Below, in pieces: positions 18,239 to 26,125 of a stretch of DNA of 64,000 nt; the first letter of the stretch is position 1; every line of letters starts with the position of its first letter. Position numbers and translations under genes: made by a program. The stretch comes from Geodermatophilus sp. DSM 45219 (GTDB lineage: Bacteria > Actinomycetota > Actinomycetes > Mycobacteriales > Geodermatophilaceae). The notes under the pieces were generated by a model, which was not told where the DNA came from, did not search any database, and worked only from the letters and a program-made list of their open reading frames with translations. The stretch is taken from contig NZ_FNIQ01000004.1 in assembly GCF_900104025.1 (NCBI RefSeq), positions 124,001 to 188,000 on the forward strand, read 5' to 3'.

Positions 18239-18409
18239 CAGGCGTACTCCCTCCCGGCGCGCAGGGCACCGCCCAAAGCGTCTGGACCCTCGTCCCGCTC
18301 ACGATCATGCCTGAGCCCAGCGGCGAGGACCGGCGACCTCAGGGACCCGGCTGCGATCGCCACAGCGGTTGCCACGGTCCGGTGGTCCCAAAAAGCGCCC
18401 GGGCACCGC

Positions 18410-18802
18410 TTACCAGGAGACACCGGGCTCATAGGTCCCGAAGCTCCACTCCTGACCGCCAGGGTCCAGGATTCGCGCCCGCCGGGTGTGGAAGGGAGTG
18501 TCCTCCGGCGAAATGACCGGCTGGGCACCGGCGGCAACGGCCCGCTCGAACGCCCCGTCGACGTCCTCGACGCGCAGGTAGAGACCGCGTCCAGTGGACC
18601 GTCCGATCAGCGGCGGTACCTGGTAGTCGGCGTCGTCACTGCTCACCATCAGGGCGACATCCCCCCAGCGGACCTCGGCGTGCGTCACCTCGCCGTCCGG
18701 CCCCTGCTGACGCCGGACCTCCGAGAAGCCGAGCGCGGCCAGCCAGTCGAGCGCGGCCGGGGCGTCGCGGTAGCTCAGGTACGCGAACAGCTGCGAAGTC
18801 AC
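18410..18802 (-). CDS. VOC-family (glyoxalase/bleomycin-resistance-like) protein
   Basis: The 130-residue protein has two beta-alpha-beta-beta-beta modules: FAYLSYRDAPAALDWLAALG with VTHAEVRWGDVALMVSS, and GLYLRVEDVDGAFERAVAAG with RARILDPGGQEWSFGTYEPG. This is the VOC fold, which uses a metal site for isomerase, dioxygenase or drug-binding functions. The start at the GTG at 18802 gives the normal single-domain length; longer open frames upstream lack similarity. It ends 52 bases past the start of the intergenic region that follows the nuclease gene. Confidence 0.82.
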   Translation of the reverse strand: MTSQLFAYLSYRDAPAALDWLAALGFSEVRRQQGPDGEVTHAEVRWGDVALMVSSDDADYQVPPLIGRSTGRGLYLRVEDVDGAFERAVAAGAQPVISPEDTPFHTRRARILDPGGQEWSFGTYEPGVSW

Positions 18803-19089
18803 CCGGTCGAACCTAGGGACTCCCGCTGCTCCCGCAAAGAACGGAGGCGCCGCCTCCGCGGACCACGGCGTCGATACGTCTGACGCATGGGGTGTCCGGC
18901 TGGTCTGTCCGGAGAGCGTTGAGCGACTGGCAGGTGGAGGTGTGTCCTGATCGTGACATCGACCTGCCGCTGGCGCCGCCTGTCGTACTACATTGCGCCG
19001 TCCCGCCCGGGCTCTCGGTTCAGTCGCGGGGCGGCGTCCTCGCGGTTGCAGTGCAGGACGAGGCCTCGGGTGACGATGTAGCGGTACGA

Positions 19090-19512
19090 AGCGGGAGCGC
19101 ATCGACCAGGACGTCCTGCATCGCCGCGCTCAGGTTGCGGTGCTGTCCGGTCTGGCAGCCGGCGACGACGGCTCCGACCTGATGGCGGCAGCGGCTCTCA
19201 GTCACGCGCCCGGCCGGCGCCGAGCCGCTGGCGTATGAGGGACTGCGAGAGCGCTACCTGCCGGAGGTGACGTTCCGCAGCCGTGTCGGACACCGCAACA
19301 GCCAATACGCCCTGTGCGCCGCCGCGTGCATGCGTGGCCGGCCTGCAGCCCGACCTGGTGAGCGATGTCGGCTGGTGGGAGACCCCGCTGTGGCAGTACG
19401 CCGTCTACGCCGTCGTCAACTACAGCCGGGCGGCGGCAGAGCGCACGGCGGTTCCAGTCGCGCAGATTGCTCGGCGGTCGCCGCCCGGCACGGCCTCGAG
19501 CTCATCGGGTGA
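19090..19512 (+). pseudogene. Frameshifted conserved protein with tail shared with 14.7 kb
   Basis: Three frames contribute in order: YEGLRERYLPEVTFRSRVGH (about 19235-19320), GLQPDLVSDVGWWETPLWQY with AVYAVVNYSRAAAERTAVPV (19340-19465), and VAARHGLELIG ending at 19512. The helical tail matches the one at 14640-14704. I do not recognise the family. Two frameshifts make it non-functional. Confidence 0.5.
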
Positions 19513-19640
19513 CCAGTCGTGGTCCAGAAGAGGGGCACACGAGGGCCGCTATCTGGCCGTATCGCGCCGAGCGGCGTGACCCGTTCATGACCCACGCAGC
19601 GGAAAACAGGGGTCATCAGGACCGCAACACTTGCTCCAGC
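19450..19640 (+). repeat. Imperfect direct repeat, copy 2
   Basis: Counterpart of 14640-14830: a gene tail, the stop in GTGACCAGTCG, a CTATCTGGCCGTAT block and GCGGAAAACAGGGGTC. The copies differ by many substitutions, so the duplication is old or the two came from related elements. Confidence 0.6.
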
Positions 19641-19649
19641 TACGCCGAA

Positions 19650-20000
19650 TGCGGACAGGGCTTCGGCCTCGTCCACCAGGACGGGCTGTCCTACTGGGAC
19701 CACAACCTCGGCCCCGACGGTGACCCCGCCTCCCCGGACGCCTCCCCGATGCGCGCCACGTCCCTGGCCGGGCTGCCGCCGGCCTACGTCCTCACCGTCG
19801 AATACGACGTCCTCCGAGACGAGGGTGAGGCCGACGCCCGGGCCCTACATGCTGCCGGCGTGCCGGTACAGCACCGGCGGTGGAACGGTCACCTGCACGG
19901 CTTCCTCGGTGACCCGGCCACCTTCAGCGACGCCGAACCCGCCCTCGCCGAGATCGCCGCCGCTCTCCGCTCGCCTGCACCACCGGCGGTAGAGCCGCAC
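19650..20000 (+). pseudogene. C-terminal fragment of an HSL-type alpha/beta hydrolase
   Basis: The frame gives SYWDHNLGPDGDPASPDASP, MRATSLAGLPPAYVLTVEYD, VLRDEGEADARALHAAGVPV and HLHGFLGDPATF. These are the lid end, the catalytic Asp (EYDVLRDEGE) and the catalytic His (GHLHGF) of hormone-sensitive-lipase-like esterases. The HGGG oxyanion loop and GxSxG nucleophile region are missing, so the gene is truncated at its 5' end where the repeat begins. Confidence 0.7.
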
Positions 20001-20046
20001 CGTCCCACTGAGCGATCGATCTGCGGGACAGGGCCTGATCCGACGG

Positions 20047-20694
20047 TCAGTGCACGGTGCAGATGCAGAACCGGTTGCCGTCGGGGTCGGCGACGACGAC
20101 GAAGGAGGGGGCGTGGGACGGGTCGAGCGTGCGGCCACCCGAAGCGCCGACGGCGGCGACGACCTCGCCCTGCAGTTCGTCGGCGACGTGCACGTCGAGG
20201 TGCAGCCGTGACGTGGACGGCGAGTCGGTTCGCTGGAACCACACCGTCGGTCCGCGACCGAAGGGGTCCGTGACCTCGTCCTCCTCTGGCCCCACCTGGT
20301 AGCCGAGCGCGGCCGCCCAGCTGTGTGCCAGCGCCGCGGGGTCGTCCGCATCCACGCCGATCTCGTAGGAGCGGGCGGCTGCCGGCACCGCGGGGATGCC
20401 TCGCTCGCCGGCCAAGGCGCTGATCCGGGCGGCCAAGGCGGTATCGCGCTCGGTCACGTGGTTTCCGGCAGCGCGCGTCGTCGTCCGTACGAAGACGTGC
20501 CGGTAGCGCCAGTCGACATCGGGATGGTGGCCGGTCTCTTCAGCGACGACCCCGATGGCCGCTACCAGCTCCAGCGCGGCCGGCACGCTGCCGGCCTCGT
20601 ACGCTGTCGCTAGCGCTCGCGGGTGCCGCCGCCAGTCGACCAGGTCTTCGAGTGCGACCGCGATCTCTTGCGGCTCGAGCGCGGTGAGGGCCAT
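20047..20694 (-). CDS. Pterin-4a-carbinolamine dehydratase-VOC domain fusion protein
   Basis: Residues about 1-95 form a pterin carbinolamine dehydratase (PCD/DCoH) domain: VDWRRHPRALATAYEAGS, LELVAAIGVVAEETGHHPDV, DWRYRHVFVRTTTRAAGNHV and TERDTALAARISALA. The GHHPDVDWRY block carries the active-site histidines that dehydrate 4a-hydroxytetrahydrobiopterin. Residues about 105-215 are one VOC-like half (SYEIGVDADDPAALAHSWAA, SRLHLDVHVADELQGEVVAA, SFVVVADPDGNRFCICT). The start is ATG at 20694, with ATG at 20706 as an alternative. The fusion is seen in some actinobacterial proteins, but the joint function is unknown; it could act on a pterin-derived or cofactor-like metabolite. Confidence 0.82.
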   Translation of the reverse strand: MALTALEPQEIAVALEDLVDWRRHPRALATAYEAGSVPAALELVAAIGVVAEETGHHPDVDWRYRHVFVRTTTRAAGNHVTERDTALAARISALAGERGIPAVPAAARSYEIGVDADDPAALAHSWAAALGYQVGPEEDEVTDPFGRGPTVWFQRTDSPSTSRLHLDVHVADELQGEVVAAVGASGGRTLDPSHAPSFVVVADPDGNRFCICTVH

Positions 20695-20791
20695 GCAGCC
20701 GAGCATGGCAGCTGGCAGCACTCGCGCATCCCGGGCGCCCCGTTTTCCCATCCTGTTCCGGCGGGGAGGCGATTGGCCTCGGTGCTGTAGG

Positions 20792-20932
20792 TCAGGTGTC
20801 TTCGGGGTCGGCGCCGCGGGCGGCGCGGCCTCCGTCCACGGGGATGGCGGCGCCGGTGATGAAGCTGGCGGCATCGGAGAGCAGCCAGGCCACCCGCCCG
20901 GTGAGGATTCCCGCACGGGGGCGCTGACTGCG
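20792..20932 (-). pseudogene. C-terminal remnant of a short-chain dehydrogenase
   Basis: The minus-strand frame ends TGRVAWLLSDAASFITGAAI PVDGGRAARGADPEDT, the classic SDR C-terminus (WLLSDxASFITG followed by the PVDGG turn). The Rossmann N-terminus and YxxxK active site are absent upstream, so only about 45 codons remain. Confidence 0.75.
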
Positions 20933-21039
20933 GCTCTCGCCAACGGCGGACGTCGCCGTCCGTCGAGACGTGTGAGCCACGTTGACGTGCGAAGGCGGGG
21001 CTGCTCGCCGCTCACCCCGCTCGAGATGCACTCACCCCA

Positions 21040-21222
21040 ATGGCGATCCCCAAGGAGGTGTCGCCGCACCTGGAGTACGCCGCTTCCGTTGATCGCTCCG
21101 TCACCCTCTCGTTGCGGGATGCCGAGCGTCTGTCGGACGTGGCGAGCACAGGGCAGTGTGTGCCAGCGGAGTTCGTCCACCACGGTCCAGACAGGTTCAT
21201 GTTCGTACTGTTCGCGCCCTGA
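21040..21222 (+). CDS. Small hypothetical protein
   Basis: A 60-residue frame with ATG start and soluble, balanced composition (LEYAASVDRSVTLSLRDAER, then FVHHGPDRFMFVLFAP). No family is recognised and the ribosome site is weak. It could be a fragment of a larger lost gene, since the surrounding stretch is full of remnants. Confidence 0.3.
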   Translation: MAIPKEVSPHLEYAASVDRSVTLSLRDAERLSDVASTGQCVPAEFVHHGPDRFMFVLFAP

Positions 21223-21576
21223 GCTGCGGTTCTGGACGGTGATGACTCACCAGGGACTACACCCCCTCGAACTCGAAATTGGTCCATACGGACAGGGTGC
21301 AGATGTCAAGGAAGTCCGCGATGACGGGTGACCTGGCGAGGGGCCCTGCCGCTTGATGCTCAAGCGTCCCAACTCGTGCTCGGGGAGTGGCACCTGCCGT
21401 CGTCCCCGGAGGGCGCCCGGGCGGGACCCCGTCATGACGCAAGTAGGGCCCTCGTCGTGCCTCAAGCAGCGGTCAAAGCCGGTGGTCAGCGGTCAGCAGG
21501 GGTCTGCCTCACTGAGGCACAAGAGCGGCACCGACGCCCTGCTGAGCTGGGAAAACGAGGCATACGACCTGGTCAG
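21223..21576. other. Intergenic stretch before tRNA remnant
   Basis: About 350 bases with no coding signature that I can support on either strand. It ends at the first tRNA-Gly 3' remnant. Confidence 0.4.
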
Positions 21577-21617
21577 TGCGTGGAGCGGGTGACCGGGATC
21601 GAACCGGCATGGCCAGC
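21577..21617 (-). repeat. tRNA-Gly 3'-end remnant / attachment site copy 1
   Basis: On the minus strand these 41 bases encode the 3' part of a tRNA: end of the anticodon stem (GCTGGCC), T-arm with loop TTCGATC and GC-rich stem, acceptor CACCCGC, discriminator T and encoded CCA. The same 41 bases recur exactly at 23773-23813. The anticodon loop side is degraded here (CGCCTTTCACG) and no D-arm follows, so it is not a tRNA gene. It fits an attachment-site core left by integration into a tRNA-Gly gene. Confidence 0.75.
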
Positions 21618-21769
21618 GTGAAAGGCGGGACTCGCCAATTTGTCTGTGCTGGTCAGTCGCTTGTTCCGCTGTCCGGAGGCCCACGCGTGACCCATGTGTG
21701 ACCCACTGGCACCAGGCTCGAGTTCGGACCCCGTCCGTGACTCCGCCCGCGAGGATCACTACGCGGCAT

Positions 21770-21791
21770 CGTGGGCCCTGATGGGCCCCAC
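21770..21791 (-). terminator. Possible terminator of the deacetylase gene
   Basis: A GTGG-GCCC/GGGCCCCAC stem with a TGAT loop and one bulge lies 8-29 bases beyond the deacetylase stop on its downstream side. It is short and has no U-run. Confidence 0.4.
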
Positions 21792-21798
21792 GCCATGA

Positions 21799-23007
21799 TC
21801 AGGACGCCAGGAAGATGGGCCATCCGTCGGGAGGTGGTTGCCCCGGCGAGAGTGTCCGCAGCCGGGCGAGCGTGGTCGGGTCCTGGACCTCCAGCCAGGC
21901 GACGAGTTGGCGGAAGGACACCAGGCGCACGTCAGGCTGTTCGGCCATCTGGCGCAGGGCCTCCTCGACGGCGTCCATGTAGATGCCGCCGTTCCACTGC
22001 TCGAAGTGGTTGCCGATGAACAGCGGCGCCCGGTTGGTGGTGTAGGCGCGTTCGAAGCCCGCGAGATAGGCGTCGCGGGCCTGGGCTCGCCAGGTCGGGT
22101 ACATGCCCGGGTCGCCGTCCGTGTCGCCGTTGGTCTGCTTGTACATGATGTTGTAGTCCATCGCCAGGGCGTGGCGGGCCTTACCAGCGGGGGCGTCGGG
22201 GAACGGCACAGCCTGCAGTGGGAAGTCCCACAGGCCCAACCGCTGGTCGGGCCAGATCTGCACTCCACCGGGTGAGCTGGCGTCGTACTTCCAGCCCAGC
22301 GCAGCGGCGGTGGGCAGCAGCCCCTCCTGGCCCTGCAGGCAGGGGGTGCGGCCGCCGATGAGCTCGCGCTCGTAGTCGAAGGGGAGCGGCGCCACGTCGG
22401 GTCGGCCGGTCAGCCCGGTGGTGGTCTTCCAGGTCTGCACGAACCGCTTGGCCTGGGCGATCTCCTCGGCCCAGTCGGCCGGCGTCCACAGCGAGACCCC
22501 GTTGTCCCCGCAGAAGTGCCCGTTGAAGTGGGTGCCGATCTCGTGGCCGTCCAGCCAGGCGGCGCGGACCTCGCTCATGGTGGCGACGACCTCGGCGGTG
22601 GACAGGAAGGTGATGTCCGAGGCGCCCACCGGATGCCGTGGCGGGGCGTACTGCATCCGGTGGTCGGACGGCAGGGCGTAGATGCCGCTGAGGAAGAAGG
22701 TCATCGCCGCGCCGTACTCGGCCGCCAGCGAGCGGAACCGCGGGAACAGCCCGGTCTCCAGGTTGGCGGCTCCGTCCCAGGAGAAGACGACGAACTGCGG
22801 CGGCGTCTGTCCTGGCTCCAGTCGCTCGGGCACCGGCTGGTGCGGCTGGGGACCTGTGTCGGCGGTCGACCCGTCACCGATGAGCCGCTCGGTTCTGCCT
22901 CTGCTCTCAGCAGCTGGGTCGTGCCTGGTCAAGCCACGACCCAGCCCGATCCCCAGCACTGCTACCGACGCATACTCCAGGAACTCCCGCCGAGACAACC
23001 CGCTCAT
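21799..23007 (-). CDS. Tat-exported polysaccharide deacetylase (NodB-like) family protein
   Basis: A 402-residue exported protein. The N-terminus MSGLSRREFLEYASVAVLGI is a twin-arginine signal (SRREFL) followed by a hydrophobic stretch. The mature part has a NodB-like barrel: FVVFSWDGAANLETGLFPRF in the TFDDG position (SWDG, so Asp is kept), AMTFFLSGIY, and the metal histidine motif HEIGTHFNGHFCG. It probably removes acetyl groups from a surface glycan. The start ATG at 23007 is set by the Tat motif. It is the only intact gene between the two tRNA-Gly remnants, so it looks like cargo of a small integrated element. Confidence 0.82.
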   Translation of the reverse strand: MSGLSRREFLEYASVAVLGIGLGRGLTRHDPAAESRGRTERLIGDGSTADTGPQPHQPVPERLEPGQTPPQFVVFSWDGAANLETGLFPRFRSLAAEYGAAMTFFLSGIYALPSDHRMQYAPPRHPVGASDITFLSTAEVVATMSEVRAAWLDGHEIGTHFNGHFCGDNGVSLWTPADWAEEIAQAKRFVQTWKTTTGLTGRPDVAPLPFDYERELIGGRTPCLQGQEGLLPTAAALGWKYDASSPGGVQIWPDQRLGLWDFPLQAVPFPDAPAGKARHALAMDYNIMYKQTNGDTDGDPGMYPTWRAQARDAYLAGFERAYTTNRAPLFIGNHFEQWNGGIYMDAVEEALRQMAEQPDVRLVSFRQLVAWLEVQDPTTLARLRTLSPGQPPPDGWPIFLAS

Positions 23008-23201
23008 GTGGCAGAGCCCTTCCGCTCGTGGACGAAGCGGTCGCGGGCCCATCGTTCACGCGCTCCAGGATTCAGCCGGTGGTGACGCGCCGAGCATCTG
23101 AACGACTGTCCGCGAACCCCGTCACGAGGTGCCCTCATCGAGATGGGCTGTTCATGGACGCGTGTTGGCCGCGTCGTCTCAGAACGCGCCTTGGAACTCG
23201 C

Positions 23202-23354
23202 TCACCGGGCCAGCCGGCGGGACAGGGTCATGACCATGGCGAGGTGGAGCATCGCTGCTGCGTGCCCGGGCCGGGTCTCGTAGTCGCGCACGCAGCGGCG
23301 GTGCTTGCTGATCCAGGCCGGGGTTCGTGCCACGACCCAGCGGCGGGGGAGGAG
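23202..23354 (-). mobile_element. IS5-type transposase C-terminal remnant
   Basis: The minus-strand frame reads RRWVVARTPAWISKHRRCVR then DYETRPGHAAAMLHLAMVMT and LSRRLAR. This is the C-terminal block (RWVVERTFAWL...KDYE...) of IS5-family DDE transposases. About 50 codons remain, joined in frame to an integrase fragment, so the transposase itself is dead. Confidence 0.75.
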
Positions 23355-23528
23355 TGGGCCGAGCCGGCGCATCAGCTCCTTGGTGGTCGCGCCGGTCGAC
23401 GCGGCGAGGGTGGCGCCGGAGTGACGGAGCTCGTGCGGCCGGACCGCTGGCAGGCCGATGGCGTCGGCGGCGCGGCGGAAGGTCGAGTTCCAGTTGCTGC
23501 GGGCGAGGTAGCCGCCGGAACTGGACAA
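23355..23528 (-). pseudogene. Tyrosine integrase C-terminal fragment
   Basis: The frame gives SGGYLARSNWNSTFRRAADA, RPHELRHSGATLAASTGATT and KELMRRLG. The HELRHS box holds the catalytic His/Arg of tyrosine recombinases and closely resembles the intact integrase at 46.4 kb (HDLRGWGAT, GATTKELMHRLG). The final GHAS and catalytic Tyr are replaced by the IS5 remnant; the N-terminal two thirds are missing beyond a junction near 23528. It is probably the relic of the integrase that used the nearby tRNA-Gly site. Confidence 0.8.
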
Positions 23529-23788
23529 CTCTCGGGGACCTGGGTCCCGGCGATGTCCTGCTCAGCCCCAGCGGCCCACCGGTCACGGTCGCGACCGTGA
23601 GCGCCCCCTACTACGCCGACGGCTGGCGGGTGACACTGGCCTCCGGGGAGACCTTCAACGTCCCCGGGGGCCTGCGTCTCACCGACGACGGCCTCTACCT
23701 GGCCGGCCGCGGTTTCGTCCCCGTCGGCGACTCCCGGGCGCCCATGAAGACGTCCGGGTTGACCCGCACTCATGCGTGGAGCGGGTGA
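23519..23788 (+). pseudogene. Beta-rich gene fragment, Hint/intein-like pattern
   Basis: From the junction near 23519 a plus-strand frame reads LGDLGPGDVLLSPSGPPVTV, then YYADGWRVTLASGETFNVPG and GLYLAGRGFVPVG. The LxPGDxxLxPxGxPVxV pattern resembles a Hint/intein-type beta strand pair, but catalytic residues are not visible. The frame runs into the tRNA remnant and ends there, so it is a fragment from an earlier element. Identity is uncertain. Confidence 0.35.
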
Positions 23789-23840
23789 CCGGGATCGAAC
23801 CGGCATGGCCAGCTTGGAAGGCTGGGTCCCTCCACCCGTG
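23773..23840 (-). repeat. tRNA-Gly(TCC) 3' remnant / attachment site copy 2
   Basis: Minus-strand reading gives a 5-bp anticodon stem CCAGC/GCTGG with loop CTTCCAA (anticodon TCC, Gly), a T-arm with TTCGATC, acceptor CACCCGC, discriminator and CCA. On the 5' side, ACGGGTG appears at 23834-23840 but only about 7 bases separate it from the anticodon arm, so the D-arm is missing and the gene cannot fold as a tRNA. Its 41-bp 3' part (23773-23813) is identical to 21577-21617. An intact gene must lie elsewhere in the genome. Confidence 0.75.
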
Positions 23841-24337
23841 TCTTTGCTGGTCCTAGCCTAGACCGCCAGCGTTCGTGCCTTCCGTGTGCCTTGTGAGCGC
23901 GGCGCCCGATTCGCTGGTCAATGCCTACGGTGCGCCGTTCGGCCGAGGTGCATGGGCGGCGCCGGGCGCTTGGCTCGGTGAAGAGTGTGGGAGGGGTCGT
24001 CACCCACTCCTCGCTCAGCCATGGGGGCTCGACGTAGCGCGAACGACACACGGGCGTCGGGGCCTACAGGCCGTCGAGCGGCCCGGTCGCCTGTGAGCCA
24101 GCGAGAATGAGCTGCCGGCCTCGGCGCCGTGCGGGTTGAAGTCAAAGCACTGCGCGTAGTGGCCGGCCCGATCTCTCGGGGGAGGTCTGCTCGGACGGTC
24201 ACACCGCTGCCGAGCAGGTCCGGGCGGTCCCGCACCGCTGTCGAGCGGACCGCAGACACGACCCGCTCTGTCCGGGCTCCGCGCCGTTCCGACCACGCCG
24301 CACGACGGGTCGAGCCACCTTGCGAGGCCGCTGCCGG
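23841..24337. other. Intergenic stretch right of the attachment site
   Basis: About 500 bases between the tRNA remnant and the TPP enzyme gene. I see arginine-rich shadow frames only, and no gene, hairpin or repeat I can support. Confidence 0.4.
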
Positions 24338-26125
24338 TCAGTCCTCCGAGCCCTCCTGCTCGGCGTAGGTGTCCAGCAACGCGCGGGCGCGGGCACCCGC
24401 AGCGCCCTCCTGATCCAGTGCAGAGCGGAACGAGTCCAGCTTCTGCTCGCCTGCCGGGAAGGGAGGCAGCAGGGGGACGTCGGGGTCGGTGCGTACCTCG
24501 ACGACGACAGGCCGGTCGGCGGCCAGCGCTCGGTCCCATGCCGGCCCGAGATCGGCGGGATCCTCGACTCGGATGCCGGTGAGCCCCAGCAGGTCGGCGT
24601 AGCCGGCGTAGGGGAAATCGGGCAGCGCCTGGCTGTCGTCGAAGCGCGGGTCTCCCTCCATCTCCCGCTGCTCCCAGGTCACCTCGGCGAGGTCGCGGTT
24701 GACCAGGACGCAGACGACGAACCGCGGGTCGGCCCACTGCCGCCAGCGGTGCGCGACCGTGACGAGCTCGGCGTTGCCGAGCATCTGCATGGCGCCGTCG
24801 CCGGAGAGTGCGACGACCGGCCGATCCGGTGCGGCCAGCTTCGCTGCCACTCCGTAGGGCACCGCGCAGCCCATGGACGCCAGGGTGCTGGACAGGTGCG
24901 CGGGCACACCGCGGGGCAGCCGCAGTTGGCGGGCGTACCAGTAGGTGACCGAGCCGACGTCGACGGCGATCTGGGCGTCGACCGGTAGCCGCGGGCTCAA
25001 CTCGGCGACGACCGCCTCGGGGTTGACCGGCGTGGCCGGCGTCGCTGCCCGCTGCGCGGACAGCTCGTGCCAGGAACGGACGGCGTCCTCGACCTCGGCC
25101 CGCCACGGCGACCCGCTGCGGTCCTCGAGGAGCGGCAGCAGCGCCCGCAGGGTCTCGGCGGCGTCACCGGGCAGCCCGACCTCGATCGGGTAGCGGTCCC
25201 CCAGGTGGCGGCCGTCGACGTCGGTCTGAACCGCCCGGGCCTGGCCAGGCGCGGGGTAGAACTCGGTCCACGGGTCGTTGGTGCCGACCATCAGAAGGGT
25301 GTCGCAGCCGCCGAGCAGGGCGGCGGACGCCGTCGTGCCCAGGTGGCCCATGACCCCGGCGGCGGCCGGGTGCGCCTCGTCGACGTAGGGCTTGCCGAGC
25401 AGGCTGGTGGCGATCCCGGCACCCAGCCGGTCGGCGACGGCGACGACGTCCTGCTGGGCGCCGCGGGCGCCCTGGCCGACCAGCAGGGCCACCCGCTGCC
25501 CGGCGTTGAGGACGTCGGCGGCGGCGCGCAGGTCCTCCTCGGCGGGCAGGTGCCGCCCGCGCCGCCAGGTCGGCGCGGTGACGACGACGCCGTGCTCCTG
25601 CTCCGGCTCGGGGGCCGGCTGCTGCTGCACGTCGTGCGGCAGGACGACGACGGTGGGGGAGCGGGTCTCCAGCGCGGTGCGGAAGGCGCGGTCGAGCACC
25701 AGCTGCGCCTGCTGGGGGGCGGTGACCGTCTGGGCGAACTGGGCGGCGACGTCCTTGACCAGTGAGAGCAGGTCGATCTCCTGCTGGTACTCCGCGCCCA
25801 GCACGGTGCGCTGCTGCTGGCCCATGATCGCGACCACGGGCGCGCTGTCGAGCTTGGCGTCGTAGAGGCCGTTGAGCAGGTGCACCGCCCCCGGCCCCTG
25901 CGTGGAGAGGACGACGCCGACGCCGCCGGTGTACTTGGCGTGCCCTACCGCCATGAAGGCCGCGGCCTCCTCGTGCCGGGCCTGCACGAACGCGGGGTCG
26001 CCGTCGGCCCGGCGCAGCGCGCCCATGACCGCGTTGATGCCGTCGCCGGAGTAGCCGAACACCCGCGGGACGCCCCAGGCACGTAGCCGCTCGACGACCA
26101 GGTCCGCGACCAGCCGCTCGCTCAT
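24338..26125 (-). CDS. Thiamine pyrophosphate enzyme, pyruvate-oxidase/acetolactate-synthase-like
   Basis: A 595-residue ThDP enzyme with three domains. The N-terminal PYR domain has VFGYSGDGINAVMGAL and the catalytic Glu in QARHEEAAAFMAVGHAKYTG. The central domain (about 190-340) contains LLVGQGARGA. The C-terminal PP domain has the ThDP/Mg motif VVALSGDGAMQMLGNAELV to CVLVNRDLAEVTWEQ. This architecture fits pyruvate oxidase (PoxB)-like proteins rather than the anabolic synthase, which has an associated small subunit that is absent here. Its ATG overlaps the stop of the DsbA-like gene by 4 bp, so the two are coupled. It likely decarboxylates a 2-oxoacid in the cytoplasm. Confidence 0.88.
   Translation of the reverse strand: MSERLVADLVVERLRAWGVPRVFGYSGDGINAVMGALRRADGDPAFVQARHEEAAAFMAVGHAKYTGGVGVVLSTQGPGAVHLLNGLYDAKLDSAPVVAIMGQQQRTVLGAEYQQEIDLLSLVKDVAAQFAQTVTAPQQAQLVLDRAFRTALETRSPTVVVLPHDVQQQPAPEPEQEHGVVVTAPTWRRGRHLPAEEDLRAAADVLNAGQRVALLVGQGARGAQQDVVAVADRLGAGIATSLLGKPYVDEAHPAAAGVMGHLGTTASAALLGGCDTLLMVGTNDPWTEFYPAPGQARAVQTDVDGRHLGDRYPIEVGLPGDAAETLRALLPLLEDRSGSPWRAEVEDAVRSWHELSAQRAATPATPVNPEAVVAELSPRLPVDAQIAVDVGSVTYWYARQLRLPRGVPAHLSSTLASMGCAVPYGVAAKLAAPDRPVVALSGDGAMQMLGNAELVTVAHRWRQWADPRFVVCVLVNRDLAEVTWEQREMEGDPRFDDSQALPDFPYAGYADLLGLTGIRVEDPADLGPAWDRALAADRPVVVEVRTDPDVPLLPPFPAGEQKLDSFRSALDQEGAAGARARALLDTYAEQEGSED

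Noticed and set aside
23773..23846. Intact tRNA-Gly gene on the minus strand
   Set aside because: Anticodon, T-arm and acceptor 3' side are good, but there is no room for a D-arm and the 5' acceptor is mismatched, so it is treated as an attachment remnant.
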